Positions 15,973 through 24,655 of a DNA stretch of 64,000 nucleotides are shown here, in pieces (the stretch's first letter is position 1; the number at the start of each line of letters is the position of its first letter). The DNA is from Flavobacterium akiainvivens. GTDB taxonomy: Bacteria; Bacteroidota; Bacteroidia; Flavobacteriales; Flavobacteriaceae. Position numbers and translations under genes: made by a program. The notes under the pieces were generated by a model. The model worked only from the letters and a program-made list of their open reading frames with translations, had not been told where the DNA came from and did not search any database. Location of the stretch: positions 1,910,826 through 1,974,825 of the forward strand of contig NZ_LIYD01000005.1 of assembly GCF_001278115.1 (NCBI RefSeq), in the 5' to 3' direction.

Positions 15973-17679
15973 TTACCAGAATGTTACATAAAGTCCGGCC
16001 AGGCACAGCAGTGTTACCACAATCAGTGCAAGTGTAGACGGTGCTACCTTAAACATGGCCGTGTCTATACCAAAGGCTTTAGGATTAACTTTAGGGCCTG
16101 CAAGGCTCATGCCTATCATAAGCAGCAGGGTAAATACAAACGCCCAGCCCATACAGATAAGGAACGGAATTTCATATACGCCCGAAGCATTTTTGTAAGC
16201 CGTCCAAAGCAGGGTTTCGTTGCCAAACATTTCTACGGCAAAGCTGTTGAAGAATACCGATAGCAGGAAGCCTACTACTACACCCGCTACAGCTGCAGCA
16301 CCTGTTGTACGTTTCCAGAACATACCAAGGAAGAACACTGCAAATACACCCGGGCTAAAGAAGCCGGTATATTTCTGTATGAAGGTAAAGCCACCTTCGC
16401 CGCCTATGCCTAATGCGTCATTCCACGTTAGGGCTACCGAGAACAGTATAGCAACCAAAATGGCAATACGGCCCATGTTTACCAGCTTTTTCTCGCCGGC
16501 TGTTTTGTTGATATACCTTTGGTAAATGTCAAGCGTAAAAATAGTTGAGATGCTGTTTGCCTTACCTGCAAGCGATGCCACAATAGCAGCAGTAAGCGCC
16601 GCTACCGAAAGGCCTTTTAACCCCGTAGGAAGGAAACCAAGTATGGCTGAATAGGCATTGTCAGGCTTAAGGTCGGCACCAATACCCATTTCATTCTGAA
16701 GGGCACCGTTGCTGTACAATACATAAGCCGCAATACCCGGAAGCATTACAATAATTGGCATAGCCAGTTTCATAAAACCTGCAAATAGTATACCCGTACG
16801 CGCTGTTTTAAGGTCGGCACCAAGGGCGCGCTGTGTAATGTACTGGTTACAACCCCAGTAGTTAAGGTTTACAATCCAGATACCGGCAAAGTACATGGCA
16901 ATGCCCGGAAGCATAAGGTACTTGTTTATATCTGCCTGTGGGGCATCTGTAGCCGGTTTGTCTACCATTAGCTTAAAGTGGTCCGGCGCAACTTCCATCA
17001 TTTTCTTAAAACCGGCAAGGGCATCGGTACCAAGGCCAAAATGCTCGCTCACCATGGTAAGGGCAATGTAAGTTGTGGCAAGGCCACCCACTACAAGCAC
17101 CACTACCTGTATAACATCGGTAAAGCCGATAACCTTCATACCACCCAGGGTAATTACCAGCGAGAAGATAGCCATGGCTATTACAATAGCATGGAAATAC
17201 TCAGGCCCTGCCATGGCCGAAATGGCTATAGCACCCAGGTAAAGGATTGAGGTAAGGTTTACAAATACATACAAAAACAACCAGAAAATAGCCATAATAA
17301 GGCTAGTAGTCTGGTTATAGCGCGTTTCAAGAAACTGCGGCATGGTAAATATCTTATTCTTAAGATACACCGGTATAAACCACACGGCCACTATAATAAG
17401 GGCCAGGGCGGCAATCCACTCATAAGCTGCAACGGCAACACCCACGGTAAAGCCGTTACCGCTCATACCAATAAACTGCTCGGCAGAAATGTTACTGGCA
17501 ATAAGCGAGGCGCCAATGGCCCACCATGTTAGCGAACCTTCGGCAAGAAAGAAATCCTTAGAGTCTGATACTTCACCCTCCTTGGCTTTCTTACTTTTGT
17601 ATATCCAGTACCCGTAACCGGATACTAAAACAAAGTAAATACAGAATATAATGTAATCAATAGGTGCAAATTTCTCCAT
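15973..17679 (-). CDS. sodium/solute symporter (SSS family), probable L-arabinose importer
   Basis: 568 aa inner-membrane protein with about 14 helices. SSS/SGLT features: NISAEQFIGMSGNGF in the unwound first core helix, PQFLETRYNQTTSLIMAIFW, and the sodium-site Ser/Thr-rich LSVAALTAAIVASLAGKANSIS helix. It lies in the ara operon between araA and the transaldolase gene, 43 nt from araA, so sodium-driven uptake of L-arabinose is the likely job. Substrate is inferred from context only. Confidence 0.88.
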   Translation of the reverse strand: MEKFAPIDYIIFCIYFVLVSGYGYWIYKSKKAKEGEVSDSKDFFLAEGSLTWWAIGASLIASNISAEQFIGMSGNGFTVGVAVAAYEWIAALALIIVAVWFIPVYLKNKIFTMPQFLETRYNQTTSLIMAIFWLFLYVFVNLTSILYLGAIAISAMAGPEYFHAIVIAMAIFSLVITLGGMKVIGFTDVIQVVVLVVGGLATTYIALTMVSEHFGLGTDALAGFKKMMEVAPDHFKLMVDKPATDAPQADINKYLMLPGIAMYFAGIWIVNLNYWGCNQYITQRALGADLKTARTGILFAGFMKLAMPIIVMLPGIAAYVLYSNGALQNEMGIGADLKPDNAYSAILGFLPTGLKGLSVAALTAAIVASLAGKANSISTIFTLDIYQRYINKTAGEKKLVNMGRIAILVAILFSVALTWNDALGIGGEGGFTFIQKYTGFFSPGVFAVFFLGMFWKRTTGAAAVAGVVVGFLLSVFFNSFAVEMFGNETLLWTAYKNASGVYEIPFLICMGWAFVFTLLLMIGMSLAGPKVNPKAFGIDTAMFKVAPSTLALIVVTLLCLAGLYVTFW

Positions 17680-17722
17680 AATATGTTTGTGGTTTGGTTA
17701 ATAGCGCGGCTAATATAACATA

Positions 17723-19216
17723 TTATAGTTTGTAAGCAGCATCGTTCCAGCGTATTTCATTGCGGAACTGGTCAAGTTTGGTATCTGCACCTATGCGAAG
17801 AAACTCAATACCGGCCATATCTGTAAAGTCTTGTATTATCTCAGCAGAAAGGTTTTGGCTGTATGCGGTGTGGTGTGCGCCACCGGCATATATCCATGCA
17901 GCACAGCCTGTTTTCATATCCGGAAGCGGTTTCCACAGTACGCGTGCCACCGGTAGGTTAGGCAGGTCGTTTTGCGGCTCAACAGCCTCTACTTCGTTCA
18001 CAATCATCCTGAAACGGTTGCCCATATCTACAATAGATGCGTTTAGTGCAGCGCCACCGGCCACGTTAAATACAAGCCTTGCAGGGTCTGCCTTACCACC
18101 TATTCCAAGAGGGTGTACCTCAAGGCTTGGCTTAGTGCTGGCAAGCGAGGCATCTACCTCAAGCATGTGCGAACCTAATACAAGCTCGTTATTCGGGTCA
18201 AAGTGATAGGTATAGTCTTCCATGAAGCCGTTACCGCCTTCAAGGCCAGAGCCCATAACTTTAAACGCACGCACAAGGGCTGTGGTTTTCCAGTCGCCTT
18301 CGCCGGCAAAGCCATAGCCATCGGCAAGAAGCCTCTGTACCGCAAGCCCCGGAAGCTGCACCATGCCGTGCAGGTCTTCAAATGTATCGGTAAAGCCTTT
18401 AAAGCCGCCGTCTACAAGGAATTTACGCAGCGCGATTTCAATCTTGGCCGCTTCGTATACCGATGCATACCTGTCGCCACCCTCAAGAAGGTCGGCAGCA
18501 ATAGTATACTGTGTTTTATATTCTTCAATTAGTGATTTGATATCGGCATCGCTCACGTTGTCTATAAGCGCCACAAGGTCGCCAATACCGTAGCTGTTTA
18601 CGGCAAAGCCAAACTGAAGTTCAGCCTCAACCTTATCACCATCAGTTACAGCCACAAAACGCATATTATCGCCAAAACGGGCAAACTTGGCACCCTGCCA
18701 GTCATACCATCCGGCAGCGGCACGGCTCCATCCGCCTATCTGGGCAATAACCTCAGGGTCTTGCCAGTGGCCTACAACCACCTTACGGTTTTTGCGCAGG
18801 CGCGATACCATAAAACCGAACTCACGGTCGCCGTGGGCGCTCTGGTTCAGGTTCATGAAGTCCATATCTATAGAGCTCCACGGTATGTCGCGGTTGTATT
18901 GTGTGTGCAGGTGCAGTAGCGGCTTTTTAAGTATGCTAAGGCCGCGAATCCACATTTTAGCAGGGCTAAAAGTGTGCATCCAGGTAATAACGCCTATTAC
19001 ATTCTCGGCGCTGTTAGCGGCAAGAAGCGTGTCATATATTTCTTCGGTAGTTTTTACGGTAGGCTTAAATACCACGCGAACGGGTATTCCGGCAGCACCA
19101 TCAAGGCCTGCGGCAATTGCTTTAGAGTGTTCGGCAACCTGGTTAAGGGTTTCTTCGCCATACAGGTGCTGGCTTCCGGTTACGAACCAAACTTCATAAG
19201 TCTTTAAATCTGTCAT
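17723..19216 (-). CDS. araA: L-arabinose isomerase
   Basis: 497 aa, the normal AraA length. It converts L-arabinose to L-ribulose with a divalent metal, in the cytosol. Family landmarks: [18 protein letters not shown] at the N-terminus, [56 protein letters not shown] and a C-terminal [15 protein letters not shown] with the metal-binding His. It lies 38 nt downstream of araD in the araB-araD-araA order. Confidence 0.98.
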   Translation of the reverse strand: MTDLKTYEVWFVTGSQHLYGEETLNQVAEHSKAIAAGLDGAAGIPVRVVFKPTVKTTEEIYDTLLAANSAENVIGVITWMHTFSPAKMWIRGLSILKKPLLHLHTQYNRDIPWSSIDMDFMNLNQSAHGDREFGFMVSRLRKNRKVVVGHWQDPEVIAQIGGWSRAAAGWYDWQGAKFARFGDNMRFVAVTDGDKVEAELQFGFAVNSYGIGDLVALIDNVSDADIKSLIEEYKTQYTIAADLLEGGDRYASVYEAAKIEIALRKFLVDGGFKGFTDTFEDLHGMVQLPGLAVQRLLADGYGFAGEGDWKTTALVRAFKVMGSGLEGGNGFMEDYTYHFDPNNELVLGSHMLEVDASLASTKPSLEVHPLGIGGKADPARLVFNVAGGAALNASIVDMGNRFRMIVNEVEAVEPQNDLPNLPVARVLWKPLPDMKTGCAAWIYAGGAHHTAYSQNLSAEIIQDFTDMAGIEFLRIGADTKLDQFRNEIRWNDAAYKL

Positions 19217-19254
19217 AATGTGTGTTTGTAATAAAATGTGGAATGAGGTTGTTA

Positions 19255-19953
19255 TTATTGCCCGTAATATGAGTTAGGGCCGTGCTTGCGCTCGTAGTGC
19301 TTTTTAATGAGTGCATCTTTAAGCTTAGGCGCCTGCGGGTTGATTTGTTCTGTTAAAAGTGCCATTTGCGCAACGGTTTCTAACACCGCGCTGTTGTAAA
19401 CGGCTTTGTGCGGGGTTTTGCCCCAGGTAAACGGTGCGTGGTTGCCCACCAGTATCATCTCTACCTCTTCATAGCTAATACCCCTTTCGGCGAAGCAGTT
19501 CATAATCTGGAAGCCCGTTTCATATTCATAATCGCCTTTAATCATTTCGTCGTCCATAGGTGGCGCACAAGGGATGTCTACCGTAAGGTGGTCGGCGTGT
19601 GTAGTGCCAAAAATAGGGATGTCGCGCTGTGCCTGTGCCCACGCCGTGCCATAAGTGCTGTGCGTGTGTACAATACCGCCTATGTTAGGCCAGTGCTTGT
19701 ACAGCACCGCATGGGTTTGCGTGTCTGATGACGGCCTTAGGTCGCCCTCAACGGTATTGCCGTCAAAGTCTACAATTACCATACTTTCAGGCGTTAAATC
19801 TTCATACGGAACGCCGCTGGGCTTAATGGCAAAAACGCCAAGTTCGCGGTCGGCAGCGCTCACATTGCCAAAGGTAAACAGCACCAGCCCAAGTTTGGGC
19901 AGCTGCATATTAGCCTCGTAGGCGCTTTGTTTTATATGCTGGTACTTGCTCAT
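19255..19953 (-). CDS. araD: L-ribulose-5-phosphate 4-epimerase
   Basis: 232 aa class II aldolase-fold zinc enzyme converting L-ribulose-5-P to D-xylulose-5-P. The motifs [31 protein letters not shown] and the zinc site [13 protein letters not shown] with downstream H in [11 protein letters not shown] are intact. Its ATG overlaps the araB stop by one base (TAATG), so translation is probably coupled. Confidence 0.98.
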   Translation of the reverse strand: MSKYQHIKQSAYEANMQLPKLGLVLFTFGNVSAADRELGVFAIKPSGVPYEDLTPESMVIVDFDGNTVEGDLRPSSDTQTHAVLYKHWPNIGGIVHTHSTYGTAWAQAQRDIPIFGTTHADHLTVDIPCAPPMDDEMIKGDYEYETGFQIMNCFAERGISYEEVEMILVGNHAPFTWGKTPHKAVYNSAVLETVAQMALLTEQINPQAPKLKDALIKKHYERKHGPNSYYGQ

Positions 19954-21653
19954 TATGCTAATACAGTTTCTTGTTTTTGATTAACCTGGCTGGCTACAAA
20001 ACCACCAAGGGCTTTGTACTGGTTGTAACGGTTTTGGTACACCGCAGCGTTTTCAGGGTTCGGGTCATACTCTACGTCAAAGCCACGGCCCATGGCCTCC
20101 ATAGCGGCTTCTACGTTAGGATAAATACCGGCTACAACCGCTGCAAACATAGCTGCACCAAGGGCGCAGGTGTGCTTAAACTGGTGGATGCGTATGGGCA
20201 TGCCCAAAACATCTGACATCATTTGCATTACAAACGGCGATTTTTTAGCCACACCACCAATGCCAATGATACCTTTTACAGGAATGCCTTCTTCAATAAA
20301 ACGGTCTACAATTGCCTTGGCGCCAAAGCAGGTAGCCTCGGCTAGTGCACGGAACACGCGCGGCGCATCGCTGCCAAGGTGAAGGCCTGTAATAGCGCCT
20401 TTTACCGCCTGGCTGGCATCGGGTGTGCGGCGGCCGTTAAACCAGTCTATTGCAAGCTCGTTAGTAGTTTCTATGGGGATAAGCGCAGCCTGGCGGCTTA
20501 GCTCAGGGATAATTTTTTCTGCAAATTCTTCCTTAAGGGCTTCAGCGGTTGCTGCGTCAATTACCTCGCTCTGGTCCAGCAGGGTTTTAACCGGCCAGCT
20601 CAAAATGTTCTTGAACCACGCATAGGTATCGCCAAATGCCGACTGGCCTGCCTCAAGGCCTGCCATACCCGGAATAACCGAACCGTTTACCTGTCCGCAG
20701 ATACCGGCAACAAGTTTACCTTCAATATCGGCCTCCGGTGCCACAAGAATGTCACACGTAGAAGTACCCATAACTTTGCTCAGGTGGTACGGCTCTATCT
20801 GTCCGCCCACGGCGCCCATGTGCGCATCAAAAGCACCCACGCCTATTACCACATCGGTGCTAAGGCCCAGTTTTGCAGCCCATTCCGCGCTAAGCGTTCC
20901 GGCAGCTACATCGCTGGTGTAGGTATCAACAAAAAGTTTATCGGTAATGCCGTCAAGAACCGGGTCAAGGCTTGAGAAGAATTCCTGTGGCGGTAGCCCG
21001 TTAAATTCTTCTGCCCAAAGTGCCTTGTGGCCCGCGGCGCAACGGCTGCGTTTTATTTTGGTAACATCGTTTCCGCCGGTAAGAAGGAACGGAATCCAGT
21101 CGCAGTGCTCTACCCACGAGTGCAGGGCTTCGGCAACAGCCTTATCGGCCCTTACCGTTCTTAGCAATTTTGCCCAGAACCACTCAGATGAATAGATACC
21201 GCCTACATATTTAAGGTAATTGGTGTCAAATTTAGTGGCGTGTTCGTTGATTTCGGCAGCCTCGTTAAGCGCAGTATGGTCTTTCCACAGCACAAACATG
21301 GCGTGCGGGTTTTCTTCAAACCCGGGCATAAGCGCCAGCGGCGTACCCGTAGCATCTACCGCAACAGGCGTAGAACCCGTAGTATCTACAGATAAGCCTT
21401 TTACGTTTTTGGCAATTTCTTCGCCACCTGCAAGGGCAATACACTCTTTAATGGTGTTTTCAAGCCCCTCTATATAATCAAGCGGGTGCTGGCGGAACTG
21501 GCTTTCTACCGGCTTGCAGTACAGGCCTTTTTGCCAGCGCGGGTAGTTGTATACTGATGATGCAAGCTCTTGTCCGTTAGCTGCATCTACTATTACTGAT
21601 CGTACCGAATCGGAACCATAGTCTACCCCGATTACATACTTTTTATCGCTCAT
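19953..21653 (-). CDS. araB: ribulokinase
   Basis: 566 aa FGGY-family kinase that phosphorylates L-ribulose. The start ATG 21653 (MSDKKYVIGVDYGSDS) matches AraB N-termini; the frame is open further upstream, but that part would overlap the promoter leader. Motifs: GVDYGSDSVRSVIVD (phosphate loop), LSVDTTGSTPVAVD, FVLWKDHTA, GVGAFDAHMGAVGG, and GIIGIGGVAKKSPFVMQM. It is the first gene of the ara operon. Confidence 0.97.
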   Translation of the reverse strand: MSDKKYVIGVDYGSDSVRSVIVDAANGQELASSVYNYPRWQKGLYCKPVESQFRQHPLDYIEGLENTIKECIALAGGEEIAKNVKGLSVDTTGSTPVAVDATGTPLALMPGFEENPHAMFVLWKDHTALNEAAEINEHATKFDTNYLKYVGGIYSSEWFWAKLLRTVRADKAVAEALHSWVEHCDWIPFLLTGGNDVTKIKRSRCAAGHKALWAEEFNGLPPQEFFSSLDPVLDGITDKLFVDTYTSDVAAGTLSAEWAAKLGLSTDVVIGVGAFDAHMGAVGGQIEPYHLSKVMGTSTCDILVAPEADIEGKLVAGICGQVNGSVIPGMAGLEAGQSAFGDTYAWFKNILSWPVKTLLDQSEVIDAATAEALKEEFAEKIIPELSRQAALIPIETTNELAIDWFNGRRTPDASQAVKGAITGLHLGSDAPRVFRALAEATCFGAKAIVDRFIEEGIPVKGIIGIGGVAKKSPFVMQMMSDVLGMPIRIHQFKHTCALGAAMFAAVVAGIYPNVEAAMEAMGRGFDVEYDPNPENAAVYQNRYNQYKALGGFVASQVNQKQETVLA

Positions 21654-21671
21654 AATTATACCAAAATTAAT

Positions 21672-21690
21672 AAGTGTCGAAATAACACTA
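21672..21690. promoter_or_regulatory. candidate AraR operator at araB
   Basis: AAGTGTCGAAATAACACTA: AGTGT / ACACT arms separated by 7 nt, just downstream of the araB -7 box, as expected for a repressor. Related sites lie at 30067-30085 (galM) and 43955-43973 (susC). Assignment to the Nudix regulator is inference. Confidence 0.5.
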
Positions 21691-21705
21691 ATTTTTTGAT
21701 AAAAA

Positions 21706-21734
21706 CAAATGTATTTCAAAAAATTTTCTTCAAA
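21706..21734 (-). promoter_or_regulatory. araB operon promoter
   Basis: On the minus strand TTTG (21731-21734), 17 nt, TACATTTG (21706-21713). Start predicted near 21699, about 46 nt before the araB ATG. Confidence 0.65.
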
Positions 21735-21776
21735 AAAACATTTGCGTAATTATCAAAATCTGAAAAAAATCATCAA

Positions 21777-21788
21777 TACAACGTTGTA
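21777..21788. promoter_or_regulatory. palindrome TACAACGTTGTA in araB/MFS divergent region
   Basis: Perfect 12-bp palindrome between the divergent promoters. Partial copies occur at 44063-44073 (susC/araR divergent region, TACAACGTTAT) and in the galM leader (CGTTGTA, 30029-30035). It could be a second regulator site. Confidence 0.35.
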
Positions 21789-21817
21789 ACCTTGCTTCTT
21801 AAGGATTTCTTAAAAAT

Positions 21818-21838
21818 AAATGTATAAATATACACTAA
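21818..21838. promoter_or_regulatory. possible second operator, MFS side
   Basis: AAATGTATAAATATACACTAA has the same half-sites as the galM and susC operators but with an 8-nt instead of 7-nt centre. It lies 77 nt before the MFS start codon. Weaker candidate. Confidence 0.3.
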
Positions 21839-21914
21839 TAAATAATATGGATAATTAAACTGTTATTAATATTATTGCAGTCTTAAACTACATTTAATAC
21901 TTCCACATATACGT

Positions 21915-23045
21915 ATGCATAAGCCAAAAGTGTACCGCAGCGCGGTGGGTGCCATGTTTTTTATGGCCGGAATTTGTTTTTCAAGCTGGGCATCGCGCAT
22001 TGCCACCATACAGGAAAAGCACGGCCTTAACGAAGCCGAACTGGGCACTGTGCTGTTTGCCATTCCCGTGGGGCTCATGCTGTCTTTACCCATTGCCAGC
22101 TGGGCCATTGCAAAAGTAGGCAGCCGCCTGGTACTGGCCGTAGCACTTACCTTGTATGCGCTTACGCTGATAGCCCTTGGCTTTGCGCCGAATGTTTTTA
22201 CACTAACCGCCTGCCTTGTGGTGTTTGGCCTGGGCAGTAATGCCGTAAACGTATCAGTCAACACGCAGGCCGTGGCTACCGAGGCCATGTACCCCAAGCC
22301 TATCCTGGCTTCCTTTCATGGGTTGTGGAGCCTTGCGGGTTTTCTGGGTGCGGGCGTAGGCACACTCATGATTGGCCAGGAAGTATCGCCACAGGTACAT
22401 TTTATCATCATGACGTGTATCATAATCGTGAGCATATTCATTTGCTGGCGCTACCTGCATAACGACAAACAGCCTGTTGGCGGCGGCGGAAAGGTATTTG
22501 TAATGCCCGATAAGTCGCTTATTATATTAGGACTCATAGCCTTATGCTCTATGGTGGTAGAAGGCGCCATGTTTGACTGGACTACCATTTACTTTAAAAA
22601 AGCCGTGGGCGCAAGCAAAGCCTGGGAGGGCGCCGGTTACACCGCAGGTATGTGCTTTATGGCCGCCGGGCGTTTTGTAGCCGATGGTTTTAGCCACCGT
22701 TTCGGGTTAAAGCGCACCCTGCAGGTTAGCGGCGCACTGAGCATGACGGGACTACTCATTGCCGTTATTTTCCCACAGCTGGTGCCTGCCATTATAGGGT
22801 TTATGTTTGTAGGCGCGGGTATATCGAGCGTGGTACCCATGATTTACAGCGCAGCAGGGCGCAGTACTACCATGCAGCCGGGTGCCGCCATTGCAGCCGT
22901 AAGCACCATAAGTTTTGTTGGCTTCCTTATTGGCCCGCCGGTTATAGGCATACTTGCCGAGATTTTCAGTTTAAGGATATCGTTTACCTTCCTTGCATTA
23001 ATGGCCGCGCTGGTGGTGGTGTTTACGTCGAGGGCAAAGATTTAA
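21915..23045 (+). CDS. MFS transporter (YbjJ-like sugar MFS)
   Basis: 376 aa with about 12 predicted helices. It begins MHKPKVYRSAVGAMFFMAGICFSSWASRIATIQ, typical of the YbjJ-like branch, followed by the MFS loop GLNEAELGTVLFAIPVG and the half-repeat loop FVADGFSHRFGLKRTLQ. Transcribed divergently from araB and upstream of two glycoside hydrolases, it may export or import a pentose or oligosaccharide. Substrate is unknown. A REPIN-like repeat begins one base after its stop. Confidence 0.85.
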   Translation: MHKPKVYRSAVGAMFFMAGICFSSWASRIATIQEKHGLNEAELGTVLFAIPVGLMLSLPIASWAIAKVGSRLVLAVALTLYALTLIALGFAPNVFTLTACLVVFGLGSNAVNVSVNTQAVATEAMYPKPILASFHGLWSLAGFLGAGVGTLMIGQEVSPQVHFIIMTCIIIVSIFICWRYLHNDKQPVGGGGKVFVMPDKSLIILGLIALCSMVVEGAMFDWTTIYFKKAVGASKAWEGAGYTAGMCFMAAGRFVADGFSHRFGLKRTLQVSGALSMTGLLIAVIFPQLVPAIIGFMFVGAGISSVVPMIYSAAGRSTTMQPGAAIAAVSTISFVGFLIGPPVIGILAEIFSLRISFTFLALMAALVVVFTSRAKI

Positions 23046-23046
23046 G

Positions 23047-23193
23047 AGCCTCTCCCCAACCCCTCTCCAAGGGAGAGGGGCTCCACTCTGCCGTTAATGC
23101 CCAACATTTTAATTAAGGCTTGCATTTAATTCGTTTCTAATAATTTTGAGTGAAGCTCGCCCCTCTCCCTTGGAGAGGGGTTGGGGAGAGGCT
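23047..23193. repeat. REPIN-like element: perfect 35-bp inverted repeats
   Basis: The left arm 23047-23081 and right arm 23159-23193 are exact reverse complements, separated by 77 bp. Each arm is head AGCCTCTCCCCAA plus hairpin CCCCTCTCC-AAG-GGAGAGGGG. There is no T-run, so it is not a typical terminator, and no open frame inside. Confidence 0.75.
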
Positions 23194-23268
23194 AATATTT
23201 TATCGAAAACGATTTTTTCCTTCCACTTTTTACACTACTTTTATAAATGTAAACCAAACACTTATTAT

Positions 23269-24630
23269 ATGTATAAAAAGTATTGCGGTGGCGCGCTGCT
23301 GGCACTGTTAGTTGCAGCCTGCTCCCCCACAAAAAAAACGGCTTTTGCCAAAGACGAATTTAAAGAATGGGCACAAACCCCGCCCATGGGCTGGAACAGC
23401 TGGGACTGCTATGGCCCTACCGTTGAAGAACACGAAGTTAAGGCCAATGCCGATTATATGGCCAAAGAACTTAAAAGCTACGGCTGGGAATATGTGGTGG
23501 TAGACATCCGCTGGTTTGTTGAGAACGACAAGGCAGGCGGCTACAACCAGACCAACCCTATTTATGTGATTGACCAGTACGGGCGCTACCAGCCTGCTAC
23601 CAACCGTTTTCCATCTGCCAAGGGCGAAAAGGGCTTTAAAGAACTGGCCGACTACGTGCACAGCAAAGGCCTGAAATTTGGCATACACATTATGCGCGGC
23701 ATTCCTAAAAAGGCGGTAGAAGAAAAAATGCCCATTAAAGGCACCAACGGCATTACGGCCGACCAGATTTACAGCACCGAACTGCAATGCGAATGGCTGA
23801 AAGACAACTACACTATTGTTGCCAGCAAGCCCGGCGCACAGGAATACTACAACTCGATATTCGAACTGTATGCCGCATGGGGCGTTGACTTTATTAAGAT
23901 AGACGACCTTTCAAGGCCGTACCATGAGGGCGAGATTAACCTTATACGCAACGCCATTGACAACTGCGGGCGCAAAATTGTGCTGAGCACTTCTCCGGGC
24001 GAAACACCTGTTGAAAAAGCAGCACATGTAAAGTCGCACGCTAATATGTGGCGCATGGTTGATGATGTTTGGGATACCTGGCCGCACATTACCCACCTTA
24101 TGGAAGTCTGCCAAAAATGGTACCCGTACATTGCCCCGGGCACCTGGCCGGATTGCGATATGATTCCCCTTGGGCGCATATCGGTGCGCGGCGAGCGTGG
24201 CGAAGACCGCATGACACGCTTAACCAAAGACGAACAGTACACGCTTATGACGCTGTTTACCATTTTCCGTTCTCCCCTGTTCTTTGGCGGCGACTTGCCG
24301 AGTAACGATGCTTTTACAAAATCGCTACTTACCAATAAAGACGTGCTTAAAATGCACAGCGAAAGCACCGCAGTAAAGCAATTGTTCCAAAAAGATGGTA
24401 AAGTGGCCATTACGTCTAAAAACAGTAAGACCGGCGAAACTTACCTGGCTATCTTTAATATGTCTGACACGCCTAACGTAAATGTACAGGTAAACCTTGC
24501 TGAACTGGGCGTTAAAGAAGGCGCTGAAATTACCGATATGTGGAGTGGTAAATCACTTGGCAAGGCATCGGCTCAGTTTGCACAGCCCCTTGCACCCCAT
24601 GCAAGTACGCTTATAAAAATCAGTAAATAA
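23269..24630 (+). CDS. GH27 glycoside hydrolase, lipoprotein
   Basis: 453 aa from ATG 23269; the open frame extends upstream through the repeat, but MYKKYCGGALLALLVAACS is a lipoprotein signal peptide and fixes the start. The TIM barrel begins PPMGWNSWDCYG (GH27 signature); the nucleophile is expected in VDFIKIDD (about 211) and the acid/base in TWPDCDM (about 295). The first barrel loop reads VVVDIRWF rather than the VDDCW of classical alpha-galactosidases. GH27 includes alpha-galactosidases and beta-L-arabinopyranosidases; the arabinose context favours a sugar at arabinan or arabinogalactan ends. GH97 follows after 25 nt. Confidence 0.85.
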   Translation: MYKKYCGGALLALLVAACSPTKKTAFAKDEFKEWAQTPPMGWNSWDCYGPTVEEHEVKANADYMAKELKSYGWEYVVVDIRWFVENDKAGGYNQTNPIYVIDQYGRYQPATNRFPSAKGEKGFKELADYVHSKGLKFGIHIMRGIPKKAVEEKMPIKGTNGITADQIYSTELQCEWLKDNYTIVASKPGAQEYYNSIFELYAAWGVDFIKIDDLSRPYHEGEINLIRNAIDNCGRKIVLSTSPGETPVEKAAHVKSHANMWRMVDDVWDTWPHITHLMEVCQKWYPYIAPGTWPDCDMIPLGRISVRGERGEDRMTRLTKDEQYTLMTLFTIFRSPLFFGGDLPSNDAFTKSLLTNKDVLKMHSESTAVKQLFQKDGKVAITSKNSKTGETYLAIFNMSDTPNVNVQVNLAELGVKEGAEITDMWSGKSLGKASAQFAQPLAPHASTLIKISK

Positions 24631-24655
24631 CAGCTATAACCAAACACTCATCATA

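Noticed and set aside
15274..16263. Long plus-strand open frame opposite tal and the symporter
   Set aside because: It is the antisense shadow of two well-supported genes and has no recognisable domain.
23047..23193. Terminator after the MFS gene
   Set aside because: Hairpins are strong but have no T-run; the same structure occurs within an operon at 14114-14213, so it is better explained as a mobile repeat.
23146..23268. N-terminal extension of GH27 by 41 codons
   Set aside because: It would encode the repeat and place the lipoprotein signal internally.
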